Shown: positions 1 through 8,007, counted from the stretch's first letter. The stretch is DNA of 64,000 nt from CAVQBL01 sp963710715 (GCA_963710715.1 CAVQBL010000015.1:1-64000); one strand, 5' to 3'. Numbers and translations: made by a program. Notes: a model not told the origin generated them from the letters alone.

Positions 1-240
1 CATTGCTAAATATAAAGCAACATCATCAGATGATAATACTGAACCATGCCACTTTCTTGGAAAAAACTGTACAGACAAATTTTCAAGTAAATTCATATAC
101 CAATTTCGCGCCTTAACAGACCTGGAGATAAGCACCATCAGAACCGACAAAGATTCTATCATATACATCTAGTACATCTAGCTCGTAGTCATCGGGTTAG
201 CAAAACAACGTAGCCAAGTATGTTATTTACTGCTCTAATA
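1..240 (-). pseudogene. possible degraded coding remnant at the left edge
   Basis: No intact reading frame is present, but two minus-strand frames look protein-like and join across a single-base shift near position 122. One frame reads PDDYELDV then RIFVGSDGAYLQV upstream of the shift; the other reads KARNWYMNLLENL then QFFPRKWHGSV and on to the window edge. I do not recognise the family. It may be the tail of a broken gene whose remainder lies left of the window, or chance. From about 241 to 447 I see no gene, only an AT-rich spacer with one hairpin. Confidence 0.25.
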
Positions 241-316
241 TCTTTTTTATTATTTTTTCATTACTATCTTGAAAATGTACTAGCCACACAGGGTCAAAAA
301 GTGGTATTTTTATGCA

Positions 317-344
317 CAATACTCCCTAAAAATAGGGAGTATTG
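317..344. repeat. perfect 12-bp inverted repeat (hairpin)
   Basis: CAATACTCCCTA is followed by AAAA and then TAGGGAGTATTG, a perfect 12-bp stem with a 4-base loop. No T-tract follows on either strand, so it is not a classical terminator. It sits about 100 bases before the methyltransferase start and could be an operator, an mRNA leader structure or the end signal of a gene lost to the left. Confidence 0.6.
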
Positions 345-447
345 TTGCGCAAAGCTTTAACATTTAATATTAACATTAAAAATCAATTGGTTAGAATTAA
401 ATTTTCTAAAACAATTAGATACTTTTTCTAAATCCTGGGAAAAGATC

Positions 448-1392
448 ATGACCGTTATCGATACTGGTGATAGCTTAAAAGAAAACGTCAATTTCGATGT
501 GATGGATACATCTCTGCCTATTAAATACTTAACCGAAGAATTTTACATAGGCACGAGAAATACCTTAACACTGAAAAAATTGATGGAATTATCACTTTTC
601 GCTAAAACATTACCAGAACCTCAATTATTTGGCACTTTTCAAGATGACATACATTACAAAAAAACATTAGAGTTAATGCTTCAATCCACACTTGAAACAA
701 GACACAATGGACTTTTTTTTAAACGAATAGTACTCCCTTTACTACAGCGAAAAAAAACATTACTAGATGTAGGCCCAGGTGACGGGGAAATAACAAGCTG
801 GGTAGGAAATAGTTTTAAAGAGATTACTGCAATTGATACAAACAAAGAAATAATTAACGCACTCAATACTCGTAAAAAAATTTTAAAAAAAGGTATTCAG
901 CTTACAAAAATTCAATCTGACATATTAAACACACAATTAAAATTAGCAGATGATTACTATGATTTGATCCTTCTCTCTCATATATTGTATTATGTTGAGC
1001 GACACAAGTGGTGTTATGTTATTGATATTGCATATAGAGCCTTGCGCCCAGGTGGCTTTATCGCCATTGTTCTTAGTGGGGATACTTTTGGTAAAGCGAA
1101 ACTTATTCATCATTTTGGCGGCACAAGTATTGACATTAACACGCTAGCAAAACAATGTATAGAAAAATACGGTCAGCTAAATGTAAAAATATTTGCTTCT
1201 AGAGAAATAATTTTTGCTGTTGATTTAAATACCATGCTACATATCGCAGGTTTTTTTCTGCGAGACGCTCAGATAGCTTCTAAAAAGAATGCTCTAATTG
1301 ACTATATTGAAAATAACTGCCGTTTAAAAAATAGCAGCTACAAAATGAGCACGCAACAGAAATCTATACTCATTCATAAGCCAAAGCATTAA
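448..1392 (+). CDS. class I SAM-dependent methyltransferase
   Basis: A 314-residue protein with a Rossmann-fold methyltransferase core. The SAM-binding motif I LLDVGPGDGE lies near residue 105, followed by the acidic end of strand 2 (TAIDTNKEI), motif IV YYDLILLSHILYYV near 170 and the post-motif LRPGGFIAIVLSG. This order is typical of small-molecule methyltransferases (Methyltransf_11/12 type). The N-terminal 80 residues and C-terminal 100 residues are not diagnostic, so the substrate is unknown. The ATG follows a weak GGGAAAAG ribosome site. It is convergent with the response regulator, with only 6 bases between their ends. Confidence 0.8.
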   Translation: MTVIDTGDSLKENVNFDVMDTSLPIKYLTEEFYIGTRNTLTLKKLMELSLFAKTLPEPQLFGTFQDDIHYKKTLELMLQSTLETRHNGLFFKRIVLPLLQRKKTLLDVGPGDGEITSWVGNSFKEITAIDTNKEIINALNTRKKILKKGIQLTKIQSDILNTQLKLADDYYDLILLSHILYYVERHKWCYVIDIAYRALRPGGFIAIVLSGDTFGKAKLIHHFGGTSIDINTLAKQCIEKYGQLNVKIFASREIIFAVDLNTMLHIAGFFLRDAQIASKKNALIDYIENNCRLKNSSYKMSTQQKSILIHKPKH

Positions 1393-1398
1393 AATATT

Positions 1399-2430
1399 TT
1401 ATTCTTTCAATTCCCTTCGATATAACTCAAGGGTTGCGATTTTTCTTGTGTCTATCAAAGGTTTTATTAACGGTTTTGTAATATAGCTGTAATAGTAAAT
1501 CGCTTTCCCTTCTATCTTTGTCGCCGGATAAAATAAAGTTTCACCTTTTCCAATCTTATCTAATGCAGGGTGTTCTGCTGGATTAAAACAATATCTTAGT
1601 ATCTGGCGATTTTTAATTGCTTTAAGCAGACCAGAGTCAACCACTGCCGAGCTATCGCTCATTTCATCTTCTGTTATCTGCATTTCATCTTCATTCAAAA
1701 CCACTAGCCAACTCATTTTATTATTTTTATCTAGCAATAAAAAACTCCCCACTTCGTCGAAAAGGTAACTCTCAGCAATATTATTTTTCTTTATAAAATT
1801 ATCAAAGAATTGAATAAAAATAGGGTCACTTAAACAAGAAGGAGGTTGATCTGATGAGGAATTTTTTTGAGTGATGCTGTCAATAACCATCTTAGATGTC
1901 TCAATCATGTACTCTTTTTGAAAATGCGCAATAGCTTCTTTTAAGAGTGACGTTGCATTTTTTTCATCTTTACGAATAAAATAATGAATCCTACCTTTAT
2001 TAAATAACTGTACTGCGTTCAAGTGGTTAGCTTCTCCTGTCAAGAGAATAATCTTAAAGCCCCGACCTTTTAATATTTCAGCGATCTCTGCTCCTGTTAT
2101 GCCTGGCATTGTATAATCCAGAACAATAACTGAAATTTCTTTAAAACGGTTTATGTTATAAATTTCATGATGGATCTTGCTAATATCAATCTTAACAGTT
2201 CGATGATCAAATTCATCAGCATCCTCTTGCAGCAAGCAATGATTTATAAAGGGATCTGATTTATATTGTGTCAAAAAATATAATGCTTCTTTAGGATTAG
2301 AAAAATACCGATAAGTTGCAGTATCAACATCTAATTGTAGATGAATGTTTTTAAGAAATTTGCTATTATCATCAACAAATACAACAGTTGTTGGAAAATA
2401 ACGAGCAGGTATAAGGTTTATATGTTTCAT
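1399..2430 (-). CDS. response regulator with N-terminal receiver and unknown output domain (LqsR-like)
   Basis: A 343-residue protein. The receiver domain has the acidic pair in TVVFVDDNS (residues 15-23), the phospho-acceptor Asp in VIVLDYTMPG (about 105), the Thr in LLTGE and the conserved Lys in YFIRKDE. An insert of about 45 residues separates the second helix from the phospho-Asp strand, which is unusual. The C-terminal half (about 180-343) is not a known DNA-binding domain. Its start overlaps the kinase stop by four bases (ATGA), so the two are translationally coupled. Size, partner and odd output half recall LqsR of Legionella, but no autoinducer synthase is nearby. That assignment is inference. 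Confidence 0.75.
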   Translation of the reverse strand: MKHINLIPARYFPTTVVFVDDNSKFLKNIHLQLDVDTATYRYFSNPKEALYFLTQYKSDPFINHCLLQEDADEFDHRTVKIDISKIHHEIYNINRFKEISVIVLDYTMPGITGAEIAEILKGRGFKIILLTGEANHLNAVQLFNKGRIHYFIRKDEKNATSLLKEAIAHFQKEYMIETSKMVIDSITQKNSSSDQPPSCLSDPIFIQFFDNFIKKNNIAESYLFDEVGSFLLLDKNNKMSWLVVLNEDEMQITEDEMSDSSAVVDSGLLKAIKNRQILRYCFNPAEHPALDKIGKGETLFYPATKIEGKAIYYYSYITKPLIKPLIDTRKIATLELYRRELKE

Positions 2431-3752
2431 AGGTCTCTCCCTTCGATCAATTTATCCTTTTCCCCTTTTTCAGTATACGGTGGAAAATTCATAATAAATT
2501 CTGCATGCTCTCCTTCTTGCGATTTTGCAGCAATGTCTCCGCCAAAACTTTTCATTACCATTTTACAAAATGCTAATCCAATACCAGTCCCATGGTAAGT
2601 ACGGCTAAAAAATCTGTCAAAGATATGAGATAATATTTCTTTCGGTATGCCTGTCCCAGTGTCTTTAAAATATAGCTTATTAGTATGCTGACCGTTTTCA
2701 ATTCGTATAAATATTTTTCCTTTATTTGCAGCTTTAATATAATAAAGGGAATTCTTTAACAAATTAAAAATAACATGAATCATTAACTGCTGACTACCCA
2801 AAAAAGTAAAGTCTTCTCTGTTTTCTAAAACGATCAATTCATTTTCTTTTAGATCGAAGGGATAACGAGAAAGCGCTTGATTAACGCACTCTAAAATTGA
2901 GCAAGCTTGATAATTACTTTTCATGGCGGATTCATTTGCATTAACAAGCAGCATGTTTATAAATGTGAATGCGGAATTCACTTCAGATTTGATATTATCT
3001 AAAATTATGTTTAAAGAACGATAATGAGACTCATCAATCTTAGGGATAGATAAATTTTCATTCTTTGCGATTGCATAAGTTTCAATTAATTTTGGGAAAA
3101 ATATTTCTAACCCTTCCGCGCCAGACAATATTGTGCGAAGCGGTGTTCTTAATTCATGCGCAATACTTTCAGCTACAGTATTAATTGTTCTAAGCTTTTC
3201 AGTTTGGATAACTTTTTTGCGATGAGAAAAAATGATGCCAAATAATATTGCAGAAAAGTACGTTATAATTACAGTAAATGTATCGTAAGGAAAACTTTTA
3301 ATTGGTGTTGATGTAATCGTAAACGCTAACCAACCTGCCAAAACCCCAAGAAATAAAATAATTATTAACGCTACAGAATCAAGTAATAGCACTGATAAAA
3401 CGATTACTGTCATTGTATTTAACACCCATACATATGAAAAATTATTCTTTAGCAAGAAAAACGTAAATAAAAATGGCAGGCAATATAGAAGAGTAAAATA
3501 CCAATAAAGAGCAATGTATTTTTTAAGTTTTTCTGGCCAATGATTGATAAAGATCAGTGGAATACATAAAACAACAGCAATAATTCGCAAGTAAAGATTT
3601 TCATATCCTCCAGAATCTGCATATTTCCAAATAAAATAATATAAAGGATAAGTAATTACCGCAAATATACCAAAGGCTCTGTAAGGATTCCCGATTTGAA
3701 GAGCATGCTCATTGATCTTAGTTAAAAATCTATTGAAATAATCACTCAACAT
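2427..3752 (-). CDS. membrane sensor histidine kinase (CqsS/LqsS-like topology)
   Basis: A 441-residue kinase. Several hydrophobic segments occupy roughly residues 20-180. The dimerisation/phospho-acceptor box ESIAHELRTPLRT has its His at about residue 199, and the ATPase domain shows the N-box NLLKNSLYYI, G1 KDTGTGIP, F-box IFDRFFS and G2 TGIGLAFCK. The start at 3752 is preferred because GGATCAGGAAG lies 9 bases upstream; an upstream ATG at 3824 has no such site. The gene begins inside the end of the S24 repressor gene (11-base overlap) and overlaps the regulator. A multi-pass N-terminus and a His near 195-200 match CqsS/LqsS sensors of alpha-hydroxyketones; the ligand here is unproven. Confidence 0.8.
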   Translation of the reverse strand: MLSDYFNRFLTKINEHALQIGNPYRAFGIFAVITYPLYYFIWKYADSGGYENLYLRIIAVVLCIPLIFINHWPEKLKKYIALYWYFTLLYCLPFLFTFFLLKNNFSYVWVLNTMTVIVLSVLLLDSVALIIILFLGVLAGWLAFTITSTPIKSFPYDTFTVIITYFSAILFGIIFSHRKKVIQTEKLRTINTVAESIAHELRTPLRTILSGAEGLEIFFPKLIETYAIAKNENLSIPKIDESHYRSLNIILDNIKSEVNSAFTFINMLLVNANESAMKSNYQACSILECVNQALSRYPFDLKENELIVLENREDFTFLGSQQLMIHVIFNLLKNSLYYIKAANKGKIFIRIENGQHTNKLYFKDTGTGIPKEILSHIFDRFFSRTYHGTGIGLAFCKMVMKSFGGDIAAKSQEGEHAEFIMNFPPYTEKGEKDKLIEGRDL

Positions 3753-4419
3753 TTTCTGGCTTCCTGATCCAAATAATATTGGCTGCACTAAATAGTTTAA
3801 TATTTTTGAAATTAGATAACTCAATTGTTGTATTTAAGTTAAGATTGCTTAATGTATAGAAATCCGGCTGTTCTCCCGCTTGTAATGTGCGAACAATTAT
3901 TTCTCCCGTTTGCAGCTGAACAATACAATTTAATCCCATTAATTTTTTAATATCTTTGTCAAAACATCGTATTCCCGCTACGTAATCACCCTTCGAGAAA
4001 ACAGGCTCCATGCTATCATCACCTACTATAGTATCTATAGCATTAGGATGCAGCTTATGAAATACGAGTAATTCTTGTGTAATAGGAGAACTAGAATCCT
4101 TAGTTATTGCTAATACCTCTTGAGAAATACTATTTTTAGTGGGTTCCAGGCCTTTGCCGTGCAACAGCCACTCTAAGGTGCAAGTCACCCCTTCTTTTTG
4201 ACAAGCTTCAATAACTCTTAAAGCTCCAGTAGCCGTAAGACCAGTAAATCTGCCCTGTTCCCAACTCTTAAATGTTGACTCCTTAGTTTCGCATTGCTCA
4301 CTAAAAGCGAGAGTTGAATAACGTAATAATTTCCTTAGTGTTTTCAACCGATTACCTCTTTTCCTTATTTCTTCGGGGTCTATTGGGTAGTTTTTTTTCT
4401 TTCTTGGTTCAGAAGCCAT
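3742..4419 (-). CDS. XRE/S24 (CI/LexA-like) repressor
   Basis: A 225-residue phage-type repressor. An N-terminal helix-turn-helix lies at about residues 15-75 (RLKTLRKLLRYSTLAFSEQC then TFKSWEQG), and a C-terminal S24 domain at about 115-225 contains the nucleophile motif VGDDSMEP. The usual catalytic Lys position appears to be Arg (GEIIVRTLQ), so self-cleavage may be altered or lost. The ATG at 4419 is preceded by AGGGAT at good spacing; a GTG at 4491 would add 24 residues but lacks a ribosome site. It heads the repressor-kinase-regulator operon and is divergent from the LuxR/CsrA operon, as expected for a repressor of a mobile element or prophage switch. Confidence 0.82.
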   Translation of the reverse strand: MASEPRKKKNYPIDPEEIRKRGNRLKTLRKLLRYSTLAFSEQCETKESTFKSWEQGRFTGLTATGALRVIEACQKEGVTCTLEWLLHGKGLEPTKNSISQEVLAITKDSSSPITQELLVFHKLHPNAIDTIVGDDSMEPVFSKGDYVAGIRCFDKDIKKLMGLNCIVQLQTGEIIVRTLQAGEQPDFYTLSNLNLNTTIELSNFKNIKLFSAANIIWIRKPENVE

Positions 4420-4467
4420 ATTTATCCCTATTTTTAGATATCTCTCGAATGGCAAAAGACTTACACG

Positions 4468-4523
4468 TTTTGTGGCGAATATCTCGTTCACAAAAGACGA
4501 GTAATTCGTCTATTATGGACGAG
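4468..4523. promoter_or_regulatory. palindromic operator candidates between divergent operons
   Basis: The 193-base divergent region holds two inverted repeats. TTTTGTG (4468-4474) pairs with CACAAAA (4489-4495) across a 14-base spacer. GACGA/TCGTC forms GACGAGTAATTCGTC at 4496-4510, and an extra half site GGACGAG lies at 4517-4523. They are adjacent and lie just upstream of the S24 repressor start, so they are good candidates for its own operators, acting on both promoters. Binding is inferred. Confidence 0.5.
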
Positions 4524-4612
4524 TAGAGAAAAAGAATATCTTAAAGCTTAAGGATTATATCGAGTAACAGAGTTAAACAGCAAGAACGCTTAACTATTTA
4601 TGTGAGGTAATT

Positions 4613-5026
4613 ATGAAAAAGTTAAAGGAAGCATATACAACTTCTCTCTCAATTGACTTACTAGAGTATCTGGGCAACACCAGTCCCACTCAAGATCAAA
4701 TTGAAGTACTGGAATCTATAGTAACAAAAGTATCAACCATTGAAGATATGATCTTTAGCTCTAATCTAACAAACAGAGAGATTGCATGTCTGTACTGGGC
4801 GGCAATGGGAAAAACAGCAACTAAGACCGCAGAAATCTTAGGTATTCAACCTGTAACTGTCGATCAATATCGTAAAGAAATTAAAAAGAAACTAGCTTGC
4901 AAATCGATGGCAGAAGCTGTTTTTAAAGGAATGCAATTTGGGCACATAGATTCTTTTATTAGAAAAGTCGATAAGAAAAATTTTGATGATGCAAATTCCA
5001 GAGGTAACCGCCATGACAGCAATTAG
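4613..5026 (+). CDS. LuxR-type HTH regulator without a receiver domain
   Basis: A 137-residue protein with a GerE/LuxR helix-turn-helix at about residues 58-120 (LTNREIACLYWAAMGKTATK, then GIQPVTVDQYRKEIKKKL). The N-terminal 55 residues do not look like a response-regulator receiver or an autoinducer-binding domain. The start is preceded by GAGGT. It is first in a run of five closely spaced or overlapping genes; its 3' end overlaps the phosphoacceptor gene by 14 bases. The DNA-binding domain resembles GacA/LetA-type regulators, whose usual output is control of CsrA, and two csrA genes follow. Phospho-regulation, if any, would have to be in trans. Confidence 0.8.
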   Translation: MKKLKEAYTTSLSIDLLEYLGNTSPTQDQIEVLESIVTKVSTIEDMIFSSNLTNREIACLYWAAMGKTATKTAEILGIQPVTVDQYRKEIKKKLACKSMAEAVFKGMQFGHIDSFIRKVDKKNFDDANSRGNRHDSN

Positions 5027-5279
5027 GATTAATTTAAACATGGATTATTTAACTCTAAGTCATGAATTAAGAATTCCTTTAACTGAAATTCTAGGGATGA
5101 CTGAACTTTTAAGCAGTGAAAAATTATCCAATCTCCAACAAGAAGAAGTTAGTGCCATTCAGCAAGCAGGAAATCGCTTATTAGATGTAGTAGATAAAAT
5201 TTTGGCAAGTGATATAGAAGGTATGAAAAAAAATCACTTTTATAACCAGAGTCAATTAGTAAATGGAGATGTGTTATGA
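5013..5279 (+). CDS. stand-alone histidine phosphoacceptor (HisKA/DHp) domain protein
   Basis: An 88-residue protein that is almost only a HisKA dimerisation domain: the H-box LTLSHELRIPLTEILG is near residues 14-29, followed by a second helix through about residue 70. No HATPase catalytic domain follows, so it cannot autophosphorylate alone. An ATG at 4983 is possible, but AGAGGT lies 8 bases before the ATG at 5013. It overlaps the LuxR gene upstream and the CheY-like gene downstream (ATGA). It is best read as a phosphotransfer or docking module for the neighbouring receiver, phosphorylated by another kinase, possibly the one at 2.4-3.7 kb. Confidence 0.7.
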   Translation: MTAIRINLNMDYLTLSHELRIPLTEILGMTELLSSEKLSNLQQEEVSAIQQAGNRLLDVVDKILASDIEGMKKNHFYNQSQLVNGDVL

Positions 5280-5638
5280 CCGCAATTCTATTAGTAGAAG
5301 ATGAAGTGATTGTCCAAAGAGTACATAAGATGATGTTAGAAAAATTGGGAAGTCAAATTGATGTTGTTAGTAGCGGAGAAGATGCACTTTTAAAAGCTAA
5401 TAATTATTACGATTTGATTTTTATGGATGTTGGGTTACCAGGAATAAACGGTATAGACACAATAAAAAAAATTCGCACGTCTAATTTTAAAACAAAAGAT
5501 TTGCCAATTGTAGTTTTGACTGCTTTTGTAGGCGAAGAAGTGAGAAATGAATGTATGACAGCTGGTGCAACAGCAGTTTTTACCAAACCAGTTAGCATCG
5601 AAAAGTTTGAAGAGATTTTAAAGAAATTATGTCGGTAA
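5276..5638 (+). CDS. single-domain CheY-like response regulator
   Basis: A 120-residue receiver-only protein with all key residues: acidic pair in LLVEDEV, phospho-Asp in LIFMDVGLPG (about 51), Thr in VVLTAF and Lys in VFTKPVS. Its ATG overlaps the stop of the phosphoacceptor gene, implying coupled translation and near-equal amounts. With no output domain, it must act by phosphotransfer or protein contact. The sequence resembles the receiver modules found at the C-terminal end of hybrid kinases, so this and the preceding gene look like a hybrid kinase taken apart. Confidence 0.88.
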   Translation: MTAILLVEDEVIVQRVHKMMLEKLGSQIDVVSSGEDALLKANNYYDLIFMDVGLPGINGIDTIKKIRTSNFKTKDLPIVVLTAFVGEEVRNECMTAGATAVFTKPVSIEKFEEILKKLCR

Positions 5639-5679
5639 AAAGATTTTTCATTAACAAATATTTTTAGGAGGAAAGTGAT

Positions 5680-5874
5680 ATGTTGATATTAAGCAGATAC
5701 ATTGGACAAGAGATTGTATTAGGGGAAAAAGGTGAAATCAAAATCATGTTGGTTGATCTTAGGAATGGACAAGCTCGTATAGGTATTAGCGCACCGAGAA
5801 ATGTTTCTATCAATCGAAAAGAAATTCATGATCTAAAACAGAAAGAAAAAGAAGCGCATAAAAAAGTCGCTTAA
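5680..5874 (+). CDS. csrA: carbon storage regulator CsrA (paralogue 1)
   Basis: A 64-residue CsrA. It begins MLILSRYIGQ and keeps the RNA-binding features: the first strand with Leu4 and Arg6, ARIGI, the AP turn, and Arg46 in INRKEI, equivalent to Arg44 of the E. coli protein. The mid-protein loop is two residues longer than in E. coli. A strong TAGGAGG ribosome site precedes the ATG. It follows the receiver gene by 41 bases and precedes a second csrA by 28. CsrA binds GGA-loop RNA leaders and controls translation and stability; in Legionella-type bacteria it controls the replicative/transmissive switch. Confidence 0.93.
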   Translation: MLILSRYIGQEIVLGEKGEIKIMLVDLRNGQARIGISAPRNVSINRKEIHDLKQKEKEAHKKVA

Positions 5875-5902
5875 ACAGAAATCTGAGATGGAGGAAAAAA
5901 TT

Positions 5903-6142
5903 ATGGACTCAATAACTCAAAAAGAAATGAAATACCTAGAAGGTGCACGAATGTTGGTGTTATCAAGACAGCTTGGGGAGCAAATTATAGTAGGTGAATA
6001 TGGAGATATTAGGATTGTGCTTGTTGATTTTGAAAAAGGAGGTAAAGCACGTATCGGTATTATCGCTCCTTGTGTAATCCCTGTTCACAACAAAGAAATT
6101 TACGATCAAATTCAAGAGGAAAAAAAGCAGAAAGCTGCATAA
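5903..6142 (+). CDS. csrA: divergent CsrA paralogue 2 with N-terminal extension
   Basis: A 79-residue CsrA-like protein. The usual start MLVLSRQLGE is at residue 17; GGAGG lies 8 bases before the ATG at 5903, so an extension of about 16 residues (MDSITQKEMKYLEGAR) is probably translated. Initiation at 5951 behind AGAAGG is the alternative. The core keeps ARIGI and AP, but the position equivalent to E. coli Arg44 is Asn (VHNKEI), which should weaken or change RNA binding. Its position next to a conventional csrA suggests either a subfunctional paralogue or a heterodimer-forming antagonist. Legionella mobile elements carry csrA paralogues of this kind (lvrC/csrT type); the analogy is inference. 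Confidence 0.88.
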   Translation: MDSITQKEMKYLEGARMLVLSRQLGEQIIVGEYGDIRIVLVDFEKGGKARIGIIAPCVIPVHNKEIYDQIQEEKKQKAA

Positions 6143-6203
6143 CGTGGCCTTACTTCCACAACGAGGCGGCGTATTCGGTGGAGGCTGAGGAATAAAAGAA
6201 TAA

Positions 6204-6404
6204 ATGACACTTACCCTTGACCTGAATACACAAATTTTTAAGAGGGATATACATGAATATTCAAGCACCAACCGTAATCAACCGGTTCAGGAAGGTCAAC
6301 CATCTTCTTTTAATCGAGGTATTGTCTATCTAATTGGAGGAGTCCTATGCATTAATATCTATACATTTGTTCATGCTATTTGGAATACTCTAGGAATAAA
6401 CTAA
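6204..6404 (+). CDS. small hypothetical membrane protein
   Basis: A 66-residue protein with a polar N-terminal half and one hydrophobic segment (GIVYLIGGVLCINIYTFV) in the C-terminal half. A GAGG-containing stretch precedes the ATG. The 61-base leader after csrA contains several GG/GGA elements in a possible stem (CTTCCAC pairing with GTGGAG), which could be a Csr target. No family recognised; the same-strand position suggests the same operon. Confidence 0.5.
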   Translation: MTLTLDLNTQIFKRDIHEYSSTNRNQPVQEGQPSSFNRGIVYLIGGVLCINIYTFVHAIWNTLGIN

Positions 6405-6474
6405 CTCAAAACTTATCTTTAATACAACTAAAAGATTTTTATTTATCTTTTTTTGAAAAAATATCAGGGGAACC

Positions 6475-7827
6475 ATGCGAAAAACCGATCATTTAAATTC
6501 GATTGAAGAAATGACTTGGCAAAATATCAGAGCAGAAGTTTTATCTCTTAATCCCGAACTTACAGAAATTATCGATGATTTAAATCCAGATGATTCATTA
6601 ACTTTATTTAAAGTACGCTATCCTTTTGGAGCCAAGATATTAAAACATGGGACATTATACTTACCCAATAAATTGGGTCAGCTTGTCCCTATTACAGATT
6701 CATCCATTTTATCGCACATCAAAGAAAAACTTGGCTATAATTTATTTTCCAATCCCGCAACCTTTGTATTAAAAAATGTACTGGAACTTTTTGTTGAAAC
6801 AAAAGACCGCAGCGCTACAACCATACCGCTTTATGGACATGAAGCGGCTGCTCCGGGAAGATTGTTTGGCATACAAAGTATATTGAGTGGCAATCCATCT
6901 TATCATCCTAAATTTATTTGGGACATGTCAGCGGGGGCACGATCTCTCTTTATGTTGCCGAAAATTTCTGAAGTAGCAAGGCATAATAAACTCAAAAAAT
7001 TATATAGTTTACAAGTCGATGCTCCTAAAAATTTACTTCATCATTGGCAAGTATTTCGTGAAATTGCTGCAAGTGAAGCATTTTTGGAACCCTGGCATGT
7101 TGAGTTATTGTATTTTTCAAAGAAATGGTTTAATCGTTTAAATGACCCTGCGTGGTTACGCTTTAGCAATTATTTATATAAGTTAGCATGGAAAGGAAGT
7201 ACCTTTTGGCGTAATCGTCTTTGTTGGGATTTAGTTTTTTCTCTGATTCATCAATCCAGTCATGTGAGAACAAGTCGCTATATTGATGAAACCGTCCGAC
7301 ATCTTTTGGCGATGAGTACGGGTGCAGTATGCGGTTTTTCACCTGCAACAGACAGTACCATGGCTCCCATCAAAGGATTACAAGAAGTTTATTTGAATGA
7401 ATATAATTTAAAAGAATATCATCCTACGATCATGCAACCCAGTTCATTTGATTTAGAAAGTAAAAATACTTCACCCATTTATTATTCTTTGCGTTTTGCG
7501 AATGCAGCAGAATTTTCCAAGCCCAATGAAAGAATCAGTTTAATTACAGAAATGTCGCAAATAGCATCATTATTGAAACGCTATATTCATGAGTTGTTAT
7601 CAGGAAAATTTAATTTAAAAACGACACTGCTTGATCAAGCTATTCGTCAAGTGGCTTTTGATTTTTATCATATTAATCCAGAAAACTACAGTAACATCAT
7701 TGAAAGCAAATACCTGGTTGAACATGACAATCGATTTTTACAAGCAATACAAAATGATTTTGTTGGCGTTTTTCCAGAGCATAGTCCTTTTTTTAAAGGA
7801 TGCATCAAGGTTTCGAGAAAACAGTGA
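6475..7827 (+). CDS. conserved-looking hypothetical protein at the end of the CsrA operon
   Basis: A 450-residue soluble protein with a strong AGGGGAA ribosome site before the ATG. No signal peptide, membrane segment or catalytic motif is recognised. It is rich in aromatic residues and Trp, with a central segment around FIWDMSAGARSLFMLPKI and a His-rich stretch around LLHHWQVF. Such proteins sit next to CsrA/LvrC-like genes in some conjugative elements of Legionella-like bacteria, but I cannot identify it from sequence. Its normal length and codon use argue it is functional, unlike the fragments that follow. Confidence 0.65.
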   Translation: MRKTDHLNSIEEMTWQNIRAEVLSLNPELTEIIDDLNPDDSLTLFKVRYPFGAKILKHGTLYLPNKLGQLVPITDSSILSHIKEKLGYNLFSNPATFVLKNVLELFVETKDRSATTIPLYGHEAAAPGRLFGIQSILSGNPSYHPKFIWDMSAGARSLFMLPKISEVARHNKLKKLYSLQVDAPKNLLHHWQVFREIAASEAFLEPWHVELLYFSKKWFNRLNDPAWLRFSNYLYKLAWKGSTFWRNRLCWDLVFSLIHQSSHVRTSRYIDETVRHLLAMSTGAVCGFSPATDSTMAPIKGLQEVYLNEYNLKEYHPTIMQPSSFDLESKNTSPIYYSLRFANAAEFSKPNERISLITEMSQIASLLKRYIHELLSGKFNLKTTLLDQAIRQVAFDFYHINPENYSNIIESKYLVEHDNRFLQAIQNDFVGVFPEHSPFFKGCIKVSRKQ

Positions 7828-8007
7828 AATTTGTAACTTAATTACTTATTTCATTCCTAACTATACAAAAAGTAGAAATAGATTTTATTTATTATCACCA
7901 GGCATAATACCTGAATGGATGCAATAAATTGTAGTCGGTTTGCGTGTTGGTAATTTGATAGGTGCGCTAAGTAAATTTCGCTCCATGAGTAATTGTAATG
8001 CTTTTGA

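Noticed and set aside
4466..4500. CRP/FNR-type site in the repressor promoter
   Set aside because: TGTG and CACA are present but spaced 14 bases apart, not the 6-base centre expected for CRP or FNR.
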